Below are positions 21,474 to 32,120 of a stretch of DNA of 64,000 bases, one piece after another (position 1 is the first letter of the stretch; each line of letters opens with the position of its first letter). The DNA is from Lotus japonicus (taxonomy: Eukaryota > Streptophyta > Magnoliopsida > Fabales > Fabaceae). The notes beneath the pieces were generated by a model. It ran no database searches and was not told where the DNA came from. It worked only from the letters and a program-made list of their open reading frames with translations. Both the position numbers and the translations under genes were made by a program. The stretch covers positions 3,226,501 through 3,290,500 of the forward strand of contig NC_080046.1 in assembly GCF_012489685.1 (NCBI RefSeq), written 5' to 3'.

Positions 21474-23140
21474 TTATTCATTATTTCTTTCTTCTTCTCC
21501 TGTTTCTTCTTCTTCTTCTTCTTCAGTCGCCGTCCAGAGGTGTTGGTCAATCAGAGGAGGATCATCAGGACCAACCAGTCCCTCAGCGGTTATCTCTTTC
21601 ATTACTCCCATAGCGCTAAAATCAAGGTTCGGGAACAAATGTTGGGCCTGGTCTTTGGCGAGGTAGAAGCCGCGCTCGCGATTGTCAAGGGCAATGTCAG
21701 CGGCTTGTTCCCTCGCCTCAACGGCTTTGGCTTTCTCCATCGCCAGCTCATCCTCTAGCCCTTTGATCTTCGCAAGATGGGAAGTAATCTCGGCATCTTT
21801 CGTGGCGAGGGCTTCCCCATGAGCTTCGGCTGCTTTCTTGATCTCTTCGGACGTGGCTTGCACCACCGCCTCCATGTCAGACTTCGCCAAAGCCAAGGAC
21901 TCAGCGGACTTTTTCTCTTGCTCCGCCAGCGCCTTTTTCACTAACTCCAGCTCAACGCGCAATACTGCGAGCTCTGACTCCTTAGCAACCAGCGCCTCGC
22001 CTCTGGCGATCAAGTCCTTCTCAGCTTGGTCTTTTTCCTTTTTGCAAGCTTGAAGACTTGCGTTGAGATCATCCGCTTCTTCCTTCATCAGCGCCAGCTG
22101 ATCCTCCAGTTCGCCGATTTTAATTCCCGTCGTGTCAATCAACTTGTCGGCCTGGACTTTCTCTTTGCCCGCTTGATCTAACAGTTTGTCGAAGCGTTTC
22201 TACCAAGCGGCGGCGTCCTCCTGGTGCTTGGTGTTCTCAGTCCTCAACCGTTCGGTTTCAGCAGCGGCGGCGTTGAAATTGTCAAACGCATGGGCAAAAA
22301 TGCACCCAGCGCGTAGGAGACAAGCAAGGGTTTCCTCCTTGGCTTCATTAATACCCCGGATCAAAACTTCTTTCTCTATGGCTTCACGGTTGAGGCCGGA
22401 AAGCAAGAATTCTGAAGGTTTAATGGCGTTGGGAAGCATGTTGTAGTAGCTGGAGGAGCCGCCCTCTTTACCAGGAGCTTGCTCGATCTGGGTCGCTTCA
22501 GAGGTAGCGGCGGCATCAGGAGAAGGTCCCTCTTCGCGGCGAGGTGGAGAAGACGCGGAACGCCCGTCATCTGTTGGGGGCGGGCTAGGAGGTGCGTCCT
22601 GGCGAGGGGGAGACTTGGGGGTTTCATTTTCTTTTTCTTTCTCCCCAGCAGGAGCATCGGACGACGCGACAGCTTTTGTGGCATTAACGGTGACAAGTTT
22701 CTCAACGACTGAGGGTTGAGAAATGTTGGCGGTTGTGTCAGCGGCTGGTGACTGGTTAGCAGAGGTTGTGGTGGCACCGGTGGAGGCGGCTGTAGCACCT
22801 ACGGTAGTGGACTTGGCAGCGGCTGCGAAAGCCACGTCCGCGGTAGCAGATTTGGGAGCTGGGACGGTGATAGACTCGGTGGTCGTAGCAGCGGTGGCTT
22901 TAGAAACTTTTTTGCCTTTAGACGCAGCGGCAGTAGTGGGCTGAGCGCCGGAGTTGGAGGAGCCGGCGACAGAGGAGGCTTTAACCAATTTCCTCATTTT
23001 GGGGCCTTGGGCGCCCTCAGCTTGGTTCTCGGCACCGCCCCGTTTTTTCCCATCGCCCTCGTTGTTGAACTTTGGGGAAAATCGGCCCATTTTCCTCTCA
23101 CGAGCTTTCAAGAGCTCGGCGTTGGTGAAATTCATGTCTT
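21474..23140 (-). pseudogene. e1 antisense gene, exon 2 (coiled coil), one stop
   Basis: Homologous to exon 2 of e2 (58790-60429). Begins after a splice acceptor TTGCAG (AG at 23142-23141) and reads MNFTNAELLKARERKM, then a Ala/Thr/Ser/Pro-rich low-complexity region. A conserved block follows (YYNMLPNAIKPSEFLLSGLN, LACLLRAGCIFAHAFDNFN), then a long coiled coil and a Glu-rich tail. A stop at 22200-22202 interrupts it after EDAAAW. The rest (22142 onward) stays in the same frame. It runs opposite to gag-pol of the family. Confidence 0.75.
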
Positions 23141-23230
23141 CTGCAACATTAAATAAGGAAAAAGGGGGGTTAGTAGCAACATAAGAGATAGGAAAGAAAA
23201 TAGAGATGATATAAGTAAACTATAAGTGAC
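23141..23230 (-). other. Intron of the e1 antisense gene
   Basis: 90 bp, GT (23230-23229) to AG (23142-23141), at the same place and phase as the 113 bp intron in e2. The intron sequence has diverged more than the exons. Confidence 0.65.
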
Positions 23231-24119
23231 CTAGATATTTAGGTGTTCTCGAGAGGCGAGCACCCTCAAGGACTGTTGAGCAGTCAAGAACAGGGAGTGG
23301 GGCGAGGAGATTTAAAAAGGCTTTGTCGTTGGCGGACAAAGATTCTTCCGAGGGATCGGTAATCCCATTAGGCTTCTCCGTCCAGTAAAGGGGAAAAAGG
23401 GCAGTCTCGTCCCTAAGAGTGAAGGCCTATGGGTAGGCGGGGTGAACCGCCACGCGGAAGTATCTTCAAGCAAAGGAGGACTTGGCGTTGCTTTTATGAG
23501 GATTCAAGCATTTACGGCCAGCCCTGGCCTTTAAATAAATCCACCCTTTGTTTTTGATGGACTTGGGGTCAACATCGTAGAGGTAAAAGAAGCAGGTGGG
23601 AGATGGGGCGGTGCCGACAGCGGCGCACAGGATCTCAAAGCACCGGATGAAGGCCCAGGCATTGGGGTGAAGTTGGCAAGGAGCCGCGTTGATATCGCGG
23701 AGAACGATTTGGATGAAGGGCGAAAAAGGAAGTCTGACTTCGAGCTTGCCGAACATATACTCATAGGTAAAAAAGAAATGAGATCCCTTTACATCGCCGT
23801 CAGCCCTGTGAAGCCAAGGGCGATCTTCAACACTACAGGGCCAAATCCGGAGTTTGGCGTTTATTTCGTCATCATCAGACAAACCGCCAAGGCCACTTAC
23901 GAATTCCACGATAGTCTCCCTATCCTGGAAAACGGAAGGTTGGTCAATGGCCTCGTGTGAGGGCGCTATTTGGACTGGGAGGGGCAGGGTTGTGAAAGTT
24001 TTTAATCGATATTGAGGGACCTCCGGGACCTCTAAACGGAGGCCGCCGGCTGCGGTAGAGTCAGGATCACTCCCATAAGAAGAGGAAGAGTGATTAGGGG
24101 AGTTAGGGTTTGAAGCCAT
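23231..24119 (-). pseudogene. e1 antisense gene, exon 1 (Transposase_28-like), two stops
   Basis: 889 nt from ATG 24119 to the splice donor, exactly the length of exon 1 in e2. It has the conserved block RLPFSPFIQIVLRDINAAPC, then LHPNAWAFIRCFEILCAAVG and a KSIKNKGWIYLKARAGRKCLN stretch. This resembles the Pfam family described as putative gypsy type transposon (Transposase_28, recalled). In-frame stops lie at 23466-23468 and 23427-23429. Equal length despite these stops shows that there have been no net frameshifts. Confidence 0.75.
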
Positions 24120-24330
24120 CTTCTATAGTCAAATGAGGAAAGGGGAAAGGGATGAGTAGAGATATAATGCAGAAATAAGGGAAGGAGGACTCACCGGAGA
24201 AGGATGTGAAGAGAGGGTAGCGGAAGGGGTGGTAGGCAATGGCACCGGAGCGGAAGTTGGAAGAAGGAGCTTGGTAGGCAATAAGGGAGGTAAAGAGCGG
24301 TCTCGGAAAGGGATGATTGTAGGGAAGAAG

Positions 24331-24342
24331 GGTTTTTATAGG
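24331..24342 (-). promoter_or_regulatory. Conserved TATA box of the antisense gene (e1)
   Basis: CCTATAAAAACC on the minus strand, about 210 bp before the ATG at 24119. The same 12 bases stand at 61641-61652 in e2 at the same distance. Confidence 0.6.
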
Positions 24343-24743
24343 CAGGGGGAGAAGTTAGAAAGGTGACGCGTGTTGGACACGTGTGGAGGATTGGAAGTCA
24401 TGATGGTTTTTTGGGGAAGTGGAACGCGTGTGATGGGGTTTACTGCGCACGATGGGACAGTTATGAAAAGTGAAGTGACGGTTCCGGAGAAAGAGGAAAA
24501 CTGATGTAACTGACGCGTCACGTGGAGCAGTTAGAGATTTGAAAGGTTTTTGAAATAAGAGGAAGCGCGAAAGGCCTCGCCACCATGGAAACCAAACGTC
24601 ATCGCCTGGCAAGTAATACCGGCATTAAAGTCTAGTCACTCACCAGGAACATTGCCAGTCAACACCTGGGTGATCAGTACATGATCATCGCCCACCTACT
24701 CAAACCAATTGCCAGTATGGAGTGGTCGTTCACGCCGCTTGTG

Positions 24744-24835
24744 GACTTGTGGACTTGCAGACTTGCCAGTTTGGGTTGTTCGCCAAGAGGACTTGTGGAC
24801 TTGCAGACTTGCCAGTTTGGGTTGTTCGCCAAGAC
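24744..24835. repeat. 46-bp tandem duplication in e1
   Basis: Two copies (24744-24789, 24790-24835) beginning GACTTGTGGACTTGCAGACT and ending CGCCAAGA, apparently identical. e2 does not have the duplication in this form. Confidence 0.8.
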
Positions 24836-25001
24836 AAAAAATGCTTGTTTCTTTTTGCTTACGCCATGTTGGCGACGTAGTTTACTTCTTTTTTCAAGCC
24901 ATGTTGGCAGCTTAGATCCCAGTATGCTATAGGGTACATGTAAAAGCATTTAAAAGACACACTTAGCTCTCATACTTCGAGCTCGGTGTCTTGTGGACTA
25001 G

Positions 25002-25275
25002 TGGACTGGGCGAGCCCCTAGAGGGGCAACGCCCAGCGTATAGCCCGCCCCGAGGCGAGGCCCTGGCCTTAAGTTGGGCCTCAGCCTTGGAGGCCCAATT
25101 AGCCCAATAGGTAGTGCCCAAGCTCTATAAATAGGAGGTAGTTACCAATTGTGGGGAACTTTTTGGCTCACTTTATGAAATAGCACATGAAATTCAGCAT
25201 TCTCATTCTCTCACTTTAGCACATTCTTCCACTCTCTAGGTACTATCCCTTTCTTCAATGTTCATTCCTAGAACA
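25002..25275 (+). repeat. e1 right LTR (complete)
   Basis: 274 bp, TGGACTGGGCGAGCCCC ... CCTAGAACA. TATA box CTCTATAAATAG at 25123-25134. Followed by the target duplication ATATC (25276-25280). The e1 LTR differs clearly from the e2 LTR (GCAACGCCCAGCG versus GCGATGCCCAGGG), so the two are separate subfamilies. Confidence 0.92.
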
Positions 25276-25700
25276 ATATCTAAAGAGTTTTGGGACTTTG
25301 ACTTTTGGTTGCAGTAGTGTTAAGATGGGAGAGTGGTCAGAGCTGATGATTGGCAAGGCCATAGCAGTAGCATTTGGGTAATCCAACCTCCATGTCCAAT
25401 TAACTAAAACTCTATCAAGCCTCTCTTTTGTGACTAGACCATTTCTTAGATTGCTCAACCAAGTGAATCTACACCCCTTTAGTTCTAAGTCCATTAGATT
25501 TGCCCCATCTAGGAAATCTCGAAAGACTTGTATCCTGGTTGGGTCTTGGTCCCGAGCTCCTTCCTTCTCTTGATGGTGCAAGATCTCATTGAAATCCCCA
25601 TAACAGGTCCAGAAGGTATTTGTATTAGATTTAAACTTGTAATTTGTGGCCACAAGTTACGTCTTTGCCTGAAAATCGGGTTAGCATAAATGAAAGTCCC
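25276..25700 (-). pseudogene. LINE-B endonuclease fragment (5' truncated)
   Basis: Minus-strand continuation of LINE-B on the other side of e1. It starts near TFIYANPIFRQRRNLW, then CYGDFNEILHHQEKEGAR (GDFN motif), FTWLSNLRNG, KERLDRVLVNW and ISSDHSPILTLL (SDH motif), the C-terminal half of a plant LINE endonuclease. There is a frame change near 25640. The last residues before e1 (KVPKLFRY) join directly to EAFWEEDEE at 20880, as expected for an interrupted gene. The 5' end stops in the tandem array. Confidence 0.85.
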
Positions 25701-26586
25701 CAACACTATCTCCTTATTAGGCCAAACATGGGGTTGAGGTTGAATTTTGTCATGTTTGACACACTTAATGGGCCACCATAACCTTATTGGGTCAATCAAG
25801 GTTGAGGTTGATCTTATTCATGTTTGAGGCTCTTAATGGGCCCACTAAGGGTTGCGGTTTGATTTTATCATGTTTCGGACTCTTAGCGTAACATCATTTC
25901 TTTATTGAGCCAAATAAGGGTCGAGTTTGGACTTGTCAATGTTGGAGATTTTTATTGGGCCACCCTATCCCTATTAGGCCCAATATGGGTTGAGGTTTGA
26001 TTTAGTCATGTTCGAGGCACTTAATGGGCCACTATTTCCTTATTAGGCCTAATAAAGAATGATGTTGGACTTATTCATGTTTGAGACTCTTATAGGTCCC
26101 AATATAGGTTCAGGTTGGAATATGTCATGTTTGAAACTCTTAATGGGCTCCCATTTCATCATTAGGGCCAATAAGGGTTGAGGTTGGACTTGTCATGGTT
26201 AAGACAGTTAATGGGACACCATTTACTTAGTGGGCCTAAAAAGGGATGATGTTGGACTTGATCATGTTTGGAACTTTTATTTGGCCCACTAAAGATTGAG
26301 GTTGGACTTTGGCATGTTAGAGACTTTTAATGGGCCATCATTTCCTTATTAGACCCAATATAGATTGAGGTTGGACTTTGTCATATTTGAAACTCTTAAT
26401 CAGTTCCCACTTCATTATTAGACCCAATAAGGGTTTAGATTGAACTTTGTCATGTTTAAGACACTTAATGGTCCGTCATTTTCTTAATGGGCCAATTAAG
26501 GGATGATGTTGGACTTGTTTATATTTTGAACTCTTATTAGGCCCAGTAAGGGTGGAGATTGGATTTTGTCATGTTTAAGACTCTTA
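25701..26586 (+). repeat. Degenerate tandem array
   Basis: About 14 imperfect occurrences of CATGTTTGAGACTCTTAATG with GGCCCAATAAGGGTTGAGGTTGGACTT between them, alternating spacings of roughly 50 and 75 bp, so the higher-order unit is near 125 bp. A further unit stands at 16897-16974, on the other side of LINE-B. No coding content. Confidence 0.8.
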
Positions 26587-26615
26587 GTTTTTGACCAAAA
26601 AAAAAAAGACTCTTA

Positions 26616-26735
26616 GTCAAATCCCTTATAGCTCAGTGGTGAAAGAGCTGGGAAGACACCTTGAAGTCCCGGGTTCGAAACCCGTGGGTGGTAAAAAGCC
26701 ACCAATCCCCCCTCCACTTCTCCAAAAAAAAAAAA
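26616..26735 (+). mobile_element. tRNA-derived SINE
   Basis: 120 bp with RNA polymerase III boxes: A box TAGCTCAGTGG (26629-26639) and B box GGTTCGAAACC (26672-26682), ending in CTCC and 12 A residues. It is flanked by GACTCTTA (26608-26615 and 26736-26743). The body departs from a true tRNA after the B box, and no clover-leaf closes, so it is a SINE and not a tRNA gene. Confidence 0.8.
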
Positions 26736-26759
26736 GACTCTTATTAAAACCACACGTGT

Positions 26760-28990
26760 ATATTGTTTTGACCATTTAAAAGCAAATAAATTAAAAACAT
26801 CTCAAAATTTATCAAATGATGGTCAAAATCTTGATAAAAGTATTCATAATGTTTTTAATAAGATTTGTGAATTTTTCCTTTCCATTTCATTTCAATTCGC
26901 AATTAATGACTTTACTTCTCTTGTGGTAACCAAATAATACCTCTGATTGTATTACACGGTTGAAAGCAGAAAAAAAAAAATTATTCTTTTTCTCAATATC
27001 CACCAAATGATGGTTAAAGTTTTGTTAAAAAGAATTAGTATGCATTAAAAAAAGGCTTGTGACTTCTTGCTTTTTCCAGTGGCGGATCCAGGACCCCCCG
27101 GCCAGGGGGGTCAAATTTTTCACATGAACACATCGATAAAAATATAATTAAAAACAACTGTAATATGTTTATACATCAGAAATTATACAAATCATAGTTA
27201 TCCTCTACGCGATTTCATATTCTGAAATCGTTGAACAATAAGCTTGATCCACATTGCTCACTTGATGACCTTGCTCTCTTGATTAAAAATTTATCCATGA
27301 CCTTCACAAGATAGAGTAGACTTAAATTAGATTCATACATGAAGTTATATACAAATCATTCATGACAAACTTGAGCAATTTGAAAACATTTTCATTCAAA
27401 TTCCAATCTCAAACCAATTACTAAATCAAACCATTTAAATCAAACCAATTACTCTCATGTAAAATTGAAAATAACTGGAATGTTTTGTAAAATTAAAATC
27501 AAACCAATTACCCTCATGTAAATCAAACCAATTACTCTCAATTCTCAAACCAATTACTCCCATTTTAAGCAAACTAGTGTATCAGTGTATGTAAATTGTT
27601 TTTTTTTTTTGGATAAGCAAATTAGTATTAGAATAGAGTACTAGGGTACTCTAACCCAAAAAAGTACAAGAAATATTTACAAAAGATAGACAAGGAAAAC
27701 CAACACTAGTAGACAAAAACCAGTGTTGGTATAGCACTCCAAACCCAGTGTCATTTACAGAACAAAGCAACACTGAAGGAAGTTCCCTGATACCTATTCC
27801 ACCTTAACTCAAATGAGAAACTCATTGTCATTTAACTCATAGACTAACAGCAAGAGACTTAGCTTTCTTCTAGCTGTTTGCTGTCAAAATGCAGCAATAA
27901 AGATCCCAAAACACAACCTGCAATCTCACGCTTTCTCCAATCAGACCAAGCACCATGGGCCATGAATCACAAGGCAAATAAATTGTAAAATACAATATCA
28001 TCTAAATATCTAATCATCCCATGACCGAAAGCTCCTGGTAGTGCTCCTTTTGCACAATGACTAATTGTCTAATTCAACAACTGACAAATTGATTTAAGCA
28101 AATTCAACAATTGACAACATACTCTACTTTCAAACTCAGCAAAAGGGAAAGCAAATCAAAATAATAGCAGTTAGGGTTTTCAATTTGGGGTTTAGGTTTT
28201 CAATTTGGGGGTTTTCAATTCCAACCAACCTTCAAGCTTCAACAGAGAGAGAGAGTGGGTGGTGGCGTTGTGCAGTGTGCGCCGGCAGCCGGTGGTGGTG
28301 GCTGGTGGCGTGGTGTCACTGGTGTGTGTTGTGCTTGAGATTTGAGAAGTAGAACCAAAGACCAGAGAGTGACAGCGTGAGAGAGAGAAGGTAGTGAGCA
28401 GAGAAGGATTGTGGTGGGCTGGTGGCTGGTGGCCGGTGGCGTGGTGCGTCGGCTGGTGGTGGTGGACTGGATCGGTGGTGGTCAAGAGAAGGAGAAGAGG
28501 TGTGACCGTGTGAATCGACAGGAGGAGAAGATTCGTGAGTGTGGTGAGAGAGAGACCGAGAGTGAGAAGGAGTGCGTGCGTGAGAGAAGGAGTGAGGTTG
28601 GGACTTGGGTGCAATTTTTTAATTTCAGGGGGTTCAAAAAAAAATTACTATAGGGGGGTAGGTAGGAATTTTTTTTTTTCAGGGGGTTCAACTGAACCCC
28701 CTGAACTGCACGTGGGTCCGCCCCTGGCTTTTTCCCTTTGTTTTGCAATAAATCACTGACTTTTCTGGTAGTAACCAAATAATATATTGAATCAACCATA
28801 ATGGTGTATTGAATTAACCGAAAATAAATTATTCTTTTGTTCAATTTTGATAAAAAGCAAAGTAATGCATTAAAATAAGGCTCGTGACTATGTTCTTTGG
28901 ATTTATTTTTGATTCACAATTAATCACTTTCGTTGTGTTAACTAGATAATACGTTTGATTAACACACGAGTTTATAGAATTAACCACTGA
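26760..28990. repeat. Three-unit tandem repeat interrupted by a hAT element
   Basis: After removing 27077-28734, the remaining sequence holds three related units of about 165-190 bp. They are marked by GTGGTAACCAAATAATAC (near 26921), GTAGTAACCAAATAATAT (near 28770) and GTGTTAACTAGATAATAC (near 28937), each followed by AT-rich text and GGCTTGTGACT-like ends. Non-coding. Confidence 0.6.
27077..28726. mobile_element. Non-autonomous hAT element, 1650 bp
   Basis: Terminal inverted repeats CAGTGGCGGATCCAGG and, at the right end, CAGGGGCGGACCCACG (reverse complement), 13 of 16 identical. They are flanked by an exact 8-bp target duplication GCTTTTTC (27069-27076 and 28727-28734). Eight-bp duplications and CAG-starting ends fit hAT. 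No transposase is seen. A T-run near 27600 followed by GATAAGCAAATTAGTATTAG resembles the tail of a minus-strand LINE and may be captured sequence. The right third (28200-28610) is a GTGGTG/GAGAGA-rich tract whose open frames are low-complexity and not convincing. Confidence 0.85.
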
Positions 28991-29756
28991 AAAACAGACA
29001 ATATAAAGAGAGCTGCACTGAAAACAGAAGCTAACATGGTGCAGATGCTGCTAACAGATTCAAGCATTGGCCAGAATGTACTGTCAAGCACTCTTGTAGA
29101 TGTGAGGATAGCTCCACTCTCGTCATCCATGCTTCATCTGTCTCTTCCATTATTAATTAGAACACAGTTTTTTTTTTTTTTCCTTAAAAGTATGCTTTTT
29201 GAAAGAACAAAAAAAGGGAACTACTGTAACCTTGAATCAATTATTCTGGAAGAGGGTAAGTACTGCAAGAGTATGGTTTCAGTACAAGGTACGAGTTCCC
29301 TCCTATCAACTTAGAACATAGGAATTTCGAATTTTTTACGTCACAGGTGTAGATTTCAAACTTATTTACCAATTTAGTGTAAGTTTTAAATTATTTACAA
29401 ATATGGTATAAATCGTAACTAGCGTTGGCGATTTCATTAATTTTTTTATGAAATCACCACCACCATTGGCTATATATGATTTTATTTTATTTTTTCCAAT
29501 ATTTCCTACTAGTGTTGCCATTCATATTGGAGAATTCTTTCTGGTATCGCTACTACCATTGAAGATTTCAATTTTTTTTTCCCATAAAATCTACAATGAC
29601 ATTGGAGATTTCAAATGTTATGCAGTTTTTTTTTTGTTTTTTAAAACACGATTCAGTATGGCAAAAAATGAGTAAATGAATGGTGATATGATTTATTACA
29701 TGGCCACGTGGCTAGTATAGCAAAAGAGGACAAGAAAATTTGAGAGAGTGCAAAAG
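28735..29756. other. AT-rich, no gene recognised
   Basis: Includes the third tandem unit and, from about 29430, phrases such as ATCGCTACTACCATTGAAG and ACATTGGAGATTTCAAATG that recur in the hairpin next to it. No supported coding region. Confidence 0.4.
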
Positions 29757-29992
29757 AAAATATATTTTTTTACTGATATCGCCACTACTATTGAAGATTT
29801 CAATTTTTTTTTTGTTTTTCCATGAAATTTACAATGCCATTGGAGATCTCAAATGTTCTGAAGTTATATTTTAACAGGGAAATAACTTCGGAACATTTGA
29901 AATCTCCAATGCCATTGTAGATTTCATGGAAAAACAAAAAAAAAAATTGAAATCTTTAATAGTAGTGGCGATACCAGTAAAAAAAATATTTT
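29757..29992. repeat. Long near-perfect inverted repeat (hairpin)
   Basis: Arms of about 110 bp (29757-29867 and 29880-29992) around a spacer of about 12 bp. Left arm motifs GATATCGCCACTACTATTG and CAATGCCATTGGAGATCTC return inverted in the right arm as GTAGTGGCGATACC and GAAATCTCCAATGCCATTG. The transcript would fold into one long stem. Related direct copies lie upstream at 29440-29620. Confidence 0.85.
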
Positions 29993-30042
29993 AAAAAAAT
30001 CTCCAATGTTAATGGCGATACTAGTAGAAAATAAAATATTCA

Positions 30043-30072
30043 CTAGAAAATAATACCCGTGCGTTGCACGAG
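30043..30072 (-). mobile_element. Helitron-type 3' terminus (outer)
   Basis: On the minus strand: hairpin CTCGTGCAACGCACGGG, then 9 bases, then CTAG followed by T. A short GC hairpin shortly before CTRR|T is the Helitron 3' signature. Lies 207 bp outside a second such terminus. Confidence 0.6.
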
Positions 30073-30253
30073 TTTATTTACATTATTTTTTTAATATAGT
30101 ATAAAAATTATTATAGTGTAATTAAATTTATTTTGTATTAGCATTGAATTAATTTTAAAACTTTGGTTGTAACCTATTCTATTGATTTGTGTTTTCTGTT
30201 TTTTGGTTTATTATTGTGGTTTCAACTGTAGAGTTGCTGATTTATCATACTAG

Positions 30254-30870
30254 TTTTTAACCCGTGCCTTGCACGGGGAATTTAATTTTGGATTTATTTT
30301 TTAAAATTTTTGTTAATCAATTAATATCTTTTTTATTTATTCTATATAGGTATTTGGTTTATTTCATTTTTTGCACATTTGTGGTGTAGGTTATTTTTTT
30401 GCAAAGTAATGCGTTTAAGGGTTGAAAGCACATTTAAATTGATGTATGCACGAAGATTTGCAAACATAAAATGATTTATTGAATATTTTAGTAACATGGT
30501 CAATATACGAAAAAAAAAGTCAAAATGTTTGAAAATGACCACTAAGGTCAATTTACCAAAAAATAACAAATTGTCAACGTGGGTAAAGACATAAAAGTGA
30601 AAGTTTAGAACAAACGCTATTTATTTGCAAACAATCTTAAGGAAATGCAACTAAATCTTTGAAACCTTGATCTTTTTCAACATTTATGCATCTTTACTTC
30701 CAACAACTTCTGTTATGGAACCATCGTCTGAACGACGTTTAATAGGTGTGCTGGAGTCTTCAACTATAGCTGAAGATGTGTTTCATTTACCACTTTTAGT
30801 GATTGTCTGCAAAAGAAACCTATTTTACAATAGTGATGACCAATACCTCAGTCAGAGATTTTACATTTGA
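30254..30870. other. Helitron 3' region, no gene recognised
   Basis: AT-rich; only short frames without motifs. Confidence 0.4.
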
Positions 30871-30879
30871 ATCAGAAAT

Positions 30880-31442
30880 ATCATAAAGGCTTAAATGCAT
30901 TTTTGGTCCCCCACGAATGCGTTTCGTGCAAAATGAGTCTCTAACCTTCAAAAAATAGCATTCTTGATCCCAAACGTTATACTCCGTTAACAGTTTTGGT
31001 CCCTTTTCCTTAAACCGTTAGAAAACTAACGGTTTGTGCTTACGTGGATTTTTTTAATAAAATTTAAATTGAATTTTTTTATTGAAACAACAAACCCATC
31101 AAAATCTTTGGTGTTTATGAAGCTTTTCCCAACCCATTACTACAAAACCACATCTCCCAAACTCATCCAACCCCATCGAAACCGTAACCCCAACCCCATT
31201 ATTGAAAACCCTTTTCCCCCAAATCTGGTGAGAAATTCAAAAATTTCTCAACAACATAACCCTTTTCCCCTAAATCTGGTATTCAAGTTTCAACCTTGCT
31301 CAAGCTTTGAAACCCAGAAGCAATAAAAATTGAAAACCCAGGTTGAAACCTTCCTCACAATCTCGTCCCACTACCATGAATAGCCAACGAAACCTTCACA
31401 ACACCTCAGCCGAAGAGTGATATGAGGATTTCATCTTTGAAA

Positions 31443-31485
<43 letters not shown>

Positions 31486-32120
31486 ATTGATGGGTTTGCT
31501 GGAAGGAGGAGAAGGAGCAGGTGGTTGTCGGTGGCGTGATATGGGAATAGGAGAAGGTCTCGATTTGGTTTGGATGTGGCTGGGTAAAGTCTCGGCGGCG
31601 CTGGAAAGGGGAATACTGGAAGTGGTGCGATCTGGACAAAGAAGGCGGTTGTCGGGGTAGATCGGTGGTTGGGGTGATCTGGGGGAGAGAGAAGTGGTGG
31701 CGGTTTATCTGAGAAGAGGAGTAGGAGCGGCGACGGTGCGATCTGGGGAGAGATAAGTGGTGGCTAATCTTGTGAGAAGAAGAACTGGAGCTTTGAAGGA
31801 GAAGAGGAGACTCTTGGTTTGGATCTGAGAGAGAGAAAGAGTCAGAGAGTGAAAATGTTGGATATGAAGGTAGTGCGAAAAGTTTCAAAATTTATGTTGT
31901 GAGAGTGATGGGTTTGAAGAATATGATGAAGATGATGGAAGGATGTATGAAGAAGTGGTTGAATTTCCTAGAAAATGCAGAAACCGTTAGTTTTTGGATG
32001 GAAAAGTCCCAAAACTGTTAACAGAGTATAACGTTTGTGATCAAGAATGCTATTTTTGAAGGTTATGGACTCATTTTGCACGAAACATATTCGTGGAGCA
32101 CCAAAAATGCATTTAAGTCT
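30880..32120. mobile_element. Non-autonomous MULE inside the Helitron
   Basis: Inverted ends of about 130 bp (30887-31015 and 31985-32120), roughly 85-90 percent alike by eye, beginning AGGCTTAAATGCATTTTTGG and AGACTTAAATGCATTTTTGG. They are flanked by an exact 9-bp duplication ATCAGAAAT (30871-30879 and 32121-32129), as in Mutator-like elements. On the left, seven extra bases separate duplication and repeat. The interior has a (CT)n tract at about 31446-31480 and a Ser/His-rich open frame at 31484-31888 (minus) that I do not trust as a gene. Confidence 0.75.

Larger units (their letters stand above)
24120..25001. other. e1 region between antisense gene and right LTR
   Basis: Leader and promoter area of the antisense gene (minus strand), then non-coding sequence up to the LTR. 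It aligns with 61432-62297 of e2. No purine-rich tract is obvious right before the LTR; both copies instead share GAGCTCGGTGTCTTGTGGAC. Confidence 0.6.
20885..25275 (+). mobile_element. Ty3/gypsy element e1, internally deleted
   Basis: A 4.4 kb relative of the complete element at 51930-62578. It has two LTRs and perfect 5-bp target duplications but no gag-pol. Directly after a left LTR that lacks its last 13 bases, the sequence resumes at the point corresponding to about 58370 of e2, downstream of pol. What remains is the 3' region with the antisense gene. Orientation is deduced from e2. It splits LINE-B. Confidence 0.92.

Noticed and set aside
22723..22944. Plus-strand Ala/Val-rich frame in e1, and similar frames at 59466-60277 in e2
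   Set aside because: They are shadows of the antisense gene's Ala/Thr-rich low-complexity region and are not conserved as proteins.
26624..26700. tRNA gene
   Set aside because: A and B boxes are present, but no acceptor stem or anticodon arm closes, and a poly(A) tail and target duplications show a SINE.
28192..28653. Protein genes on both strands in the hAT element
   Set aside because: Thr/Leu/His- and Gly/Val-rich frames follow from GTGGTG and GAGAGA simple sequence.
31484..31888. 134-residue Ser-rich protein in the MULE
   Set aside because: Low complexity next to a (CT)n tract, no domain. Capture of host coding DNA cannot be excluded but is not supported.
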